Shown here: positions 59,289 to 64,000 of the stretch, piece by piece
How positions within the stretch are numbered: position 1 is the first letter of the stretch
Layout: each line of letters opens with the position of its first letter
Assembly: GCF_030406325.1 (NCBI RefSeq)
Contig: NZ_JAUEQY010000017.1
Span: 166,678 to 230,677, forward strand
Origin: Actinomadura sp. DC4
Lineage (GTDB): Bacteria; Actinomycetota; Actinomycetes; Streptosporangiales; Streptosporangiaceae
DNA length: 64,000 nucleotides
Direction of reading: 5' to 3'
Made by a program: the position numbers and the translations under genes
The notes under the pieces: generated by a model
The model's database searches: none
What the model was told of the DNA's origin: nothing
Seen by the model: the letters and a program-made list of their open reading frames with translations, nothing else

Positions 59289-60455
59289 GTGACGTATCCG
59301 ATCGGCGCGAGCGCCACCGTCGAGGAGCTGACGGAAGACCCGCATCCCCTGCTGGCCCGGCTGCGCGCCGCCGAGCCGGTCTCCTGGCTGCCCGCGCTGG
59401 GCGGCTGGCTGGTCACCCGGCACGACCTGGCCCGCGACGTGATGCGCGACGCGTCCGCCTACACCGTCGATGACCCGCGGTTCTCCACCGCGCAGCTCAT
59501 CGGCCCGAGCATGCTCTCCCTCGACGGCCCGGCGCACACGCGGCACCGCGAGCCGTTCGCCCGTACGTTCCGGCCCGCCGAGACCCGCGCCCGCTTCACC
59601 GCGTTCGTCGCCGCGGAGGTCGACCGCCTGGTCACCGCGCTGGAACCGGCCGGGCGCGCGGAGCTGCGCGCCGACCTCGCCGGGCCGCTCGCGGTCGCGG
59701 TCGTCGCCGAGGCGCTCGGCCTGGGCGACACCGACGCCGCGACGATCCGGTCCTGGTACGAGGCGCTCGTCGCGGGCGTGTCGGCCATCACCGCCGGCGA
59801 GGAGGCCGTCGTGCCCGAGGCCTACGCGCTGCTGCGCGCGCGGGTCGAGGAGGCGATCAAGGAGGGCGGCCCGTCGTCGCTGCTCGCCGAGGTCGCCGGT
59901 CGGCCGGAGGGCCTGAGCGGCGCGGAGGTCGTCGCCGACACCGCCGTGCTGATGTTCGGCGGCATCGACACCACCGAGGGAATGATCACCAACGCCGCCG
60001 CGCACCTGCTCGGCCATCCCGACCAGTACGCCCGGGTCCGCGCCGACCCCGGGCTGCTCGGCGGGGCGATCGAGGAGTCGGTACGCCTGGAGCCGTCGGC
60101 GTCGGTGATCGACCGCTACGCGGTGCGCGACGTGACGCTGGGCGGCTCCCCCGTCCGCGCCGGCGACCTCGTACGGGTCTCGATCGCCGGCGCCAACCGC
60201 GACCCGGAGGTCTTCCCCGACCCGGACCGGTACGACATCGAGCGCCCCGGCGCCGACCGGCACCTTTCGTTCGCCCGGGGCCCGCACTTCTGCTTCGGCG
60301 CGCACCTGGCCCGCATGGAGACCACGACGGCGCTGGCCGCCCTGCTCCGGCTGCCGTCCCTGCGCCTGGACCACACCGACAGCGCGCGCGGCCTGGTGTT
60401 CCGCAAGCCCGCCGAGGTCCGGGTGAGCTGGGACGCCGGGGACACGTCCGGCTGA
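59289..60455 (+). CDS. Cytochrome P450
   Basis: 388 residues from GTG 59289. Heme motif FARGPHFCFGAH (Cys335), ExxR in EESVR, I-helix FGGIDTTEG. Soluble bacterial class. TAATGT lies seven bases before the GTG without an SD, indicating a leaderless transcript. No ferredoxin gene is next to it, so electrons come from elsewhere. Substrate unknown. Confidence 0.93.
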   Translation: MTYPIGASATVEELTEDPHPLLARLRAAEPVSWLPALGGWLVTRHDLARDVMRDASAYTVDDPRFSTAQLIGPSMLSLDGPAHTRHREPFARTFRPAETRARFTAFVAAEVDRLVTALEPAGRAELRADLAGPLAVAVVAEALGLGDTDAATIRSWYEALVAGVSAITAGEEAVVPEAYALLRARVEEAIKEGGPSSLLAEVAGRPEGLSGAEVVADTAVLMFGGIDTTEGMITNAAAHLLGHPDQYARVRADPGLLGGAIEESVRLEPSASVIDRYAVRDVTLGGSPVRAGDLVRVSIAGANRDPEVFPDPDRYDIERPGADRHLSFARGPHFCFGAHLARMETTTALAALLRLPSLRLDHTDSARGLVFRKPAEVRVSWDAGDTSG

Positions 60456-60478
60456 AGAGAAGACAGAGGTTTCCCCCG

Positions 60479-60496
60479 GGCCCGGCGCGCCGGGCC
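60479..60496. terminator. Palindromic stem after the P450 gene
   Basis: ggcccggcg and its exact complement cgccgggcc abut to form an 18-bp perfect palindrome 24 bp after the P450 stop; as RNA it would fold with a small loop. Probably a terminator. Confidence 0.5.
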
Positions 60497-60500
60497 GGCG

Positions 60501-60517
60501 CCTTTACATTGTAGATC
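60501..60517. promoter_or_regulatory. CCTTTACA-type motif upstream of the FHA gene
   Basis: cctttacattgtagatc, third copy of the TTTACANNGTA motif (others near 20634 and 32973), here about 90 bp before the FHA gene start. It may be a promoter or operator element. Confidence 0.4.
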
Positions 60518-60604
60518 ACGATCTTCGTCGCGGGACGTACCCGGCGACCTGGATCCCTTGTGGCGTACTGGACACGACAGGTTCCGGTCCTGATACTTCA
60601 TGTC

Positions 60605-61135
60605 ATGGAAGGGCTCCCGGTACGCGCCTCCGACGGGGACCGCGACCGTGTACTCCGCGAGCTACGCGACCGCGTGGCCGAGGGCCGGCTGTCGCACGAC
60701 ACGTTCGAGCGCCGCGTCGACTCCGCGCTGCGCGCCCGCAACAACGCGGAGCTCGTCGCCCTGGTCAGCGACCTGCCGCCGGCCAGCCGTCTCGTCCGCG
60801 GCCTCACCGGCGCGATCACCTCGCTGTCGTCGGTGACGGCGCGCATCGAGGCCGCCTGGCGGGCCCCGCGGCTGCCGCGCTTCACCCTTCCCCCGAACGA
60901 CTGGCCGCGCCTGCTGATCGGCCGCGCGCCCGGCTGCCAGTTCGTCGTGTCCGACCTGAGCGTCTCGCGCATGCACGCCGAACTCCGCCGGGCCGGTGAC
61001 AACTGGCTCCTGGCCGACCTCGGCTCGATGAACGGCACGCTCGTGAACGGCTACCGCATCGTCGCCCCCACCCGCGTGCGCCCCGGGGACGAGGTCGCCT
61101 TCGGGAAGACCCGCTTCATCCTCATCGGCGAGTGA
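60605..61135 (+). CDS. DUF1707 and FHA domain protein
   Basis: 176 residues from ATG 60605. N-terminal DUF1707 (RASDGDRDRVLRELRDRVAEGRLSHDTFERRVDSAL), then an FHA domain (LLIGRAPGCQFVVSDLSVSRMHAEL, DLGSMNGTLVNG) that binds phosphothreonine. Probably a target or adaptor of a Ser/Thr kinase. A common actinobacterial architecture. Confidence 0.9.
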   Translation: MEGLPVRASDGDRDRVLRELRDRVAEGRLSHDTFERRVDSALRARNNAELVALVSDLPPASRLVRGLTGAITSLSSVTARIEAAWRAPRLPRFTLPPNDWPRLLIGRAPGCQFVVSDLSVSRMHAELRRAGDNWLLADLGSMNGTLVNGYRIVAPTRVRPGDEVAFGKTRFILIGE

Positions 61136-61216
61136 TCCGGGAACCGGTCTCGGCTTGGTAACACCAGGTACCGGGGCTCTTGACGGCAACCTCCCCTGGC
61201 CATAACTTCACCGGCA

Positions 61217-61237
61217 AGTTAGGAAACTTTCCTAACT
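61217..61237. promoter_or_regulatory. 21-bp perfect palindrome upstream of the ROK repressor
   Basis: AGTTAGGAAA (61217-61226), a central C, then its perfect inverted copy (61228-61237). It lies 17 bp before the ROK gene start and has the TTAGGAAA..TTTCCTAA form seen at ROK/NagC-type sites, suggesting autoregulation. Confidence 0.75.
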
Positions 61238-61254
61238 CGTTTGCCGTACCGGAG

Positions 61255-62448
61255 ATGCCGTTGTCCTCCTCCACGCCGGGTACCCCCAGTCTGCTGCGGG
61301 CGATCAACGACCGCGCCGCGCTCGAGGTCCTGCTGCGGCAGGGGCCGCTCACCCGGCCGGAGATCGGCGCGCTCACCGGGCTGTCCAAGCCGACCGCCTC
61401 GCAGCTGCTCAACCGGCTGCGCGACGCCGGGCTCGTCGTGCTCGACGGCATCCGCGAGGGCGGCCCCGGCCGTACGGCCGAGCTCTACCGCATCAACGCC
61501 GACGCCGGGCACGTCGCCGCCCTCGAGGTGCGCCGCGCGCAGATCCGCGCCTGCGTCGCCGACCTCACCGGCACGGTCACCGGGCGGTTCGAGCTGCCGA
61601 CGCCCGGTCCCTCCGGCGGGGACGCCGTCGACCGCGCCCGTACGGCGGTCCAGGGCGCCATGGCCGAGGCCGGGCTGCAGCGGGTCAACCACGTCGTCAT
61701 CGGCGTGCCCGGCGCGGTCGACCCGCGGACAGAGCGGCTCGGGTACGCCTCGCACCTGCCCGGATGGCACATCCCCGACCTGCTCAGCCGGCTGCGCGAC
61801 GGGCTGGGCGTGCCGGTCGCGGTGGAGAACGACGTCAACCTCGTGGCCATGGCCGAGCTCGCGCACGGCGAGGTCAAGCGGTCGCGCAGCTTCGTCCTGC
61901 TGTGGGTCAGCGCCGGCATCGGCCTGGCGATCGTGCTCGACGGCGCGCTGGTACGCGGCGCGACCGGCGGCGCGGGCGAGGTCGGCTACATGCCGGTCGC
62001 CTCGGCACCCATCATCCGCGAGCCCGGCCGCGCCAACACCGGCGGCCTGCAGGCCGTGGCCGGCGCGCCCGCCGTGATCAGGCTGCTGCGCGAGCACGGG
62101 TTCCGCGGCGGCCGCGCGGACCAGATCCTGCGGCGCGCGCGTGAGGCGTACGAGAACGGCGACGAGCGCGCGGCGGCCGGGCTCGGCGAGCTGGCCACCC
62201 GGCTCGCGACCGGCCTCGCCGCGATCGTCAGCGTGCTCGACCCCGAACTCATCGTGCTCGCCGGCGAGGTCCCCCTCTCCGGCGGCGAGCCGCTGCGCGC
62301 GCTCGTCGAACGCGAACTGCACACGATGACCATCCCTCATCCGCCGCTGCGGCTCACCTCGGTCGACGGCAACCCCGTCCTGGCCGGCGGGCTGCACCTC
62401 GCACTCGGGGAAACACGCGAGGAGATCTTCTCCAGCACCGTCCGTTGA
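61255..62448 (+). CDS. ROK-family transcriptional repressor (NagC/XylR type)
   Basis: 397 residues. Winged helix LTRPEIGALTGLSKPTASQLLNRLRDAGLV, then a ROK kinase-like domain (VVIGVPGAVDP, VENDVNLVAMAELAHG, VLLWVSAGIGLAIVLDG, GATGGAGEVGYMPV). The usual zinc Cys cluster of sugar kinases (CxCGxxGC) is not visible. GGAG touches ATG 61255, so TTG 61261 may be the real start. It likely controls the sugar ABC genes that follow. Confidence 0.9.
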   Translation: MPLSSSTPGTPSLLRAINDRAALEVLLRQGPLTRPEIGALTGLSKPTASQLLNRLRDAGLVVLDGIREGGPGRTAELYRINADAGHVAALEVRRAQIRACVADLTGTVTGRFELPTPGPSGGDAVDRARTAVQGAMAEAGLQRVNHVVIGVPGAVDPRTERLGYASHLPGWHIPDLLSRLRDGLGVPVAVENDVNLVAMAELAHGEVKRSRSFVLLWVSAGIGLAIVLDGALVRGATGGAGEVGYMPVASAPIIREPGRANTGGLQAVAGAPAVIRLLREHGFRGGRADQILRRAREAYENGDERAAAGLGELATRLATGLAAIVSVLDPELIVLAGEVPLSGGEPLRALVERELHTMTIPHPPLRLTSVDGNPVLAGGLHLALGETREEIFSSTVR

Positions 62449-62494
62449 AACCCCCGGCCGTCCACACGCGGCCAGCTTCCCGAAGGAGACCGGA

Positions 62495-63817
62495 GTGTCC
62501 CCTCGCCCATGGCGGCTCATCACCGCTCTCGTCATCACCGCCGCCGCCACCGCTTGTACCGCGGGAAGCCAGACGCCGGCGAACAACGGTCCCAAGGCCG
62601 AGGCCGCCCAGACGATCGAGGTCTGGCACGGCTGGAGCGCCCCTCATGAGGTGCAGGCGTTCGCCGACGCCGTCGCCGGCTTCCACAAGCTGCACCCCAA
62701 CATCACCGTCAAGCTCGTCAAGGGCCAGGACGACGACAAGATCCTCAACGCGATCCGCAGCGGCACCCCGCCGGACGTGGTGTCCTCCTTCTCCACCAAC
62801 AACGTCGGCCAGTTCTGCTCCAGCGGCGCCCTGCAGAACCTGACGCCGTACCTGCAGAAGGACAAGGTCGACATGGCCATGTTCCCGAAGGCGGTGCAGG
62901 AGTACACGCAGTACAAGGGCGACCGGTGCACGCTCCCGCTGCTCGCCGACGACTACGCGCTCTACAGCAACAAGGCCCTCATGAAGGGCAACCAGCCGCC
63001 GAAGACGATCAGCGAGCTGACCGCGCTGGCCAAGAAGCTGACCGTCCGCGACTCCGACGGCACCATCAAGGTGGCCGGCTTCCTGCCCTCGGAGGCGTAC
63101 TACGAGCACGTCCCCGAGCACATCGCCGGCCCCAGCTTCGGCGCCACGTGGCTGACCCCCCAGGGCCGCTCGAACTTCGCCACCGACCCCGGCTTCACCA
63201 AGTACCTGCAGTGGCAGAAGAGCCTGATGGACTGGTACGGCTACGACAACGTCAAGAAGTTCATCCACTCGATGGGGCAGGAGTTCGAGGCCTCCAACCC
63301 CTTCGAGAAGGGCAAGGTCGCGATGGCGATCGACGGTGAGTGGCGGACGAAGTTCATGGAGGACGAGGCGCCGAAGGTCCAGTACGACACCACGCCGACC
63401 CCGGTCAACGACGACCGGCAGAACGCCTACGGCGGCGGTTTCGTGACCGGCACCATCATCGGCATCCCGCGCGGCGCCAAGCACGCCCAGGCCGCCTGGG
63501 AGTTCACGAAGTACCTGACGACCAACACCGACGCCCTGGTGACCTTCGCCAACGGCCTCGGCAACGTCCCCAGCACGATCCCGGCGCTGTCCTCGCCGAA
63601 CCTCAAGCTCCCAGGGCAGTTCCAGACCTTCCTGGACGTGTTCAAGAACCCGAACAGCACGACGGTCCCCTCCACGGTCAACGGCGGCGACTACGTCGTG
63701 AAGTTCCAGCAGTTCGTCCAGGAGCAGTGGGAGCCCGGCAAGGTGCCCGACCTGCAGAAGGGCCTGCAGGGGCTGGACAAGAAGGTCGACAGCGCGCTGC
63801 AGCTGGCCGGCGGCTGA
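62495..63817 (+). CDS. Sugar ABC transporter binding protein (family 1)
   Basis: 440 residues from GTG 62495, AAGGAG upstream. Signal peptide with a Cys at about residue 21 (AAATAC), a weak lipobox. Mature part: IEVWHGWSAPHEVQAFADAVAGFHKLHPNITVKLV, VAMAIDGEWRTKF, GIPRGAKHAQAAWEFTKYLTT, typical of CUT1 binding proteins for oligosaccharides. Permease genes should follow to the right. Confidence 0.92.
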   Translation: MSPRPWRLITALVITAAATACTAGSQTPANNGPKAEAAQTIEVWHGWSAPHEVQAFADAVAGFHKLHPNITVKLVKGQDDDKILNAIRSGTPPDVVSSFSTNNVGQFCSSGALQNLTPYLQKDKVDMAMFPKAVQEYTQYKGDRCTLPLLADDYALYSNKALMKGNQPPKTISELTALAKKLTVRDSDGTIKVAGFLPSEAYYEHVPEHIAGPSFGATWLTPQGRSNFATDPGFTKYLQWQKSLMDWYGYDNVKKFIHSMGQEFEASNPFEKGKVAMAIDGEWRTKFMEDEAPKVQYDTTPTPVNDDRQNAYGGGFVTGTIIGIPRGAKHAQAAWEFTKYLTTNTDALVTFANGLGNVPSTIPALSSPNLKLPGQFQTFLDVFKNPNSTTVPSTVNGGDYVVKFQQFVQEQWEPGKVPDLQKGLQGLDKKVDSALQLAGG

Positions 63818-63820
63818 CCG

Positions 63821-64000
63821 ATGGCCGCAGCACTACCCGTCAGGTCGGCGGCGGCGGGGCGTGGGCGTGGCCGCCCCGGCCGGGGGGGCCGCGGGTTGTT
63901 TTCGCCGGGGGTGATTCGGGGGGGGCGGGTGTGGGGGAGACCCCTCGCCGCGGGGGTCGGGCTGGAGGTGGGGCGCGGGCACCTGGTTGAGCTGACGCGC
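63821..64000 (+). CDS. Probable start of the ABC permease gene, cut by window edge
   Basis: ATG 63821, three bases after the binding-protein stop, opens a frame that stays open to base 64000 (60 codons). Position predicts a MalF-like permease. The translated sequence is Gly/Arg-rich and shows no membrane helix yet, and the DNA has several long G-runs, so this end may contain sequence errors. Confidence 0.4.
   Translation, partial: MAAALPVRSAAAGRGRGRPGRGGRGLFSPGVIRGGRVWGRPLAAGVGLEVGRGHLVELTR

Noticed and set aside
1..64000. tRNA, rRNA and CRISPR arrays
   Set aside because: No cloverleaf-like GGTTCGA segments, rRNA sequence or regularly spaced repeats were seen in the gaps.

Overview
The window is about 72-73% G+C with strongly G/C-ending codons, frequent GTG starts and many 4-bp ATGA/GTGA gene overlaps. 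RbpA, polyprenol-phosphate mannosyltransferase, EF-hand, DUF1707-FHA and PASTA-lipoprotein genes all point to a filamentous actinobacterium, probably of the Streptosporangiales/Thermomonosporaceae type (inference; no rRNA is present). Both edges cut genes. The last 180 bases are unusually G-rich and may be poor sequence.

Region A (1-18.0 kb) is the standout: a biosynthetic locus built on an amino-group carrier protein (AmCP, LysW type). One ten-gene minus-strand operon (9488 to 1388) encodes sulfotransferase, SDR, an HK97-fold shell protein (encapsulin-like), split transketolase (N and C halves), LysW, and LysX, LysY, LysZ and LysK homologues. Next to it, in alternating, tail-overlapping orientation, lie an AMP-dependent acyl ligase, a KAS III-like enzyme, a stand-alone LanB-like tRNA-dependent glutamylation-domain protein, a DHA2-type MFS exporter and an epoxide-hydrolase-like enzyme. 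A tyrosine recombinase ends the block. The inferred logic is that glutamate (or a homologue) is loaded on the C-terminal Glu of LysW, phosphorylated, reduced to a semialdehyde, extended by two carbons by transketolase, reduced and sulfated, and released by the LysK homologue, with a protein shell possibly enclosing steps of the route. A secreted cyanophycinase-like peptidase lies at the left edge.

Region B (18-26.3 kb) is a patchwork: amidase, DUF488, VOC protein, acyl-CoA dehydrogenase plus class III CoA-transferase, and a second tyrosine recombinase. Between them lie gene debris (truncated nucleotidyltransferase, UbiD fragment, a decayed copy of part of the DUF58 gene, an IS481 transposase fragment) and a 100-bp cluster of six DnaA-box-like sites.

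Region C (26.3-42.3 kb) is mostly ordinary: LysE exporter, kinase-like membrane protein, MoxR-DUF58-VWA operon, RsmC-like and TrmH-like methyltransferases, EF-hand protein, GDPD and UMF1 MFS pair, PASTA lipoprotein, rbpA with a SigR-type promoter, FxsA, a Rieske oxygenase/reductase pair preceded by a short leader-peptide ORF with a perfect hairpin, and the Ppm1/Lnt pair of lipoprotein and mannosylation genes.

Region D (42.7-48.1 kb) is a lysine catabolic module resembling clostridial lysine fermentation: lysine 2,3-aminomutase, lysine 5,6-aminomutase (two subunits), 3,5-diaminohexanoate dehydrogenase and 3-aminobutyryl-CoA ammonia-lyase. The cleavage enzyme Kce is absent here.

Region E (48.3-64 kb) is carbohydrate or sugar-acid catabolism: a ketoglutarate-semialdehyde dehydrogenase with a ribose-type ABC transporter, a U32-like protein and an IclR regulator sharing an operator motif. 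It continues with a decaying segment (GntR/FCD regulator lacking its DNA-binding domain, enolase-superfamily gene with internal deletions, TIM-barrel gene with two frameshifts), then an alcohol dehydrogenase, a small autoregulated HTH protein, SRPBCC, P450, DUF1707-FHA, and a ROK repressor followed by a sugar ABC binding protein.
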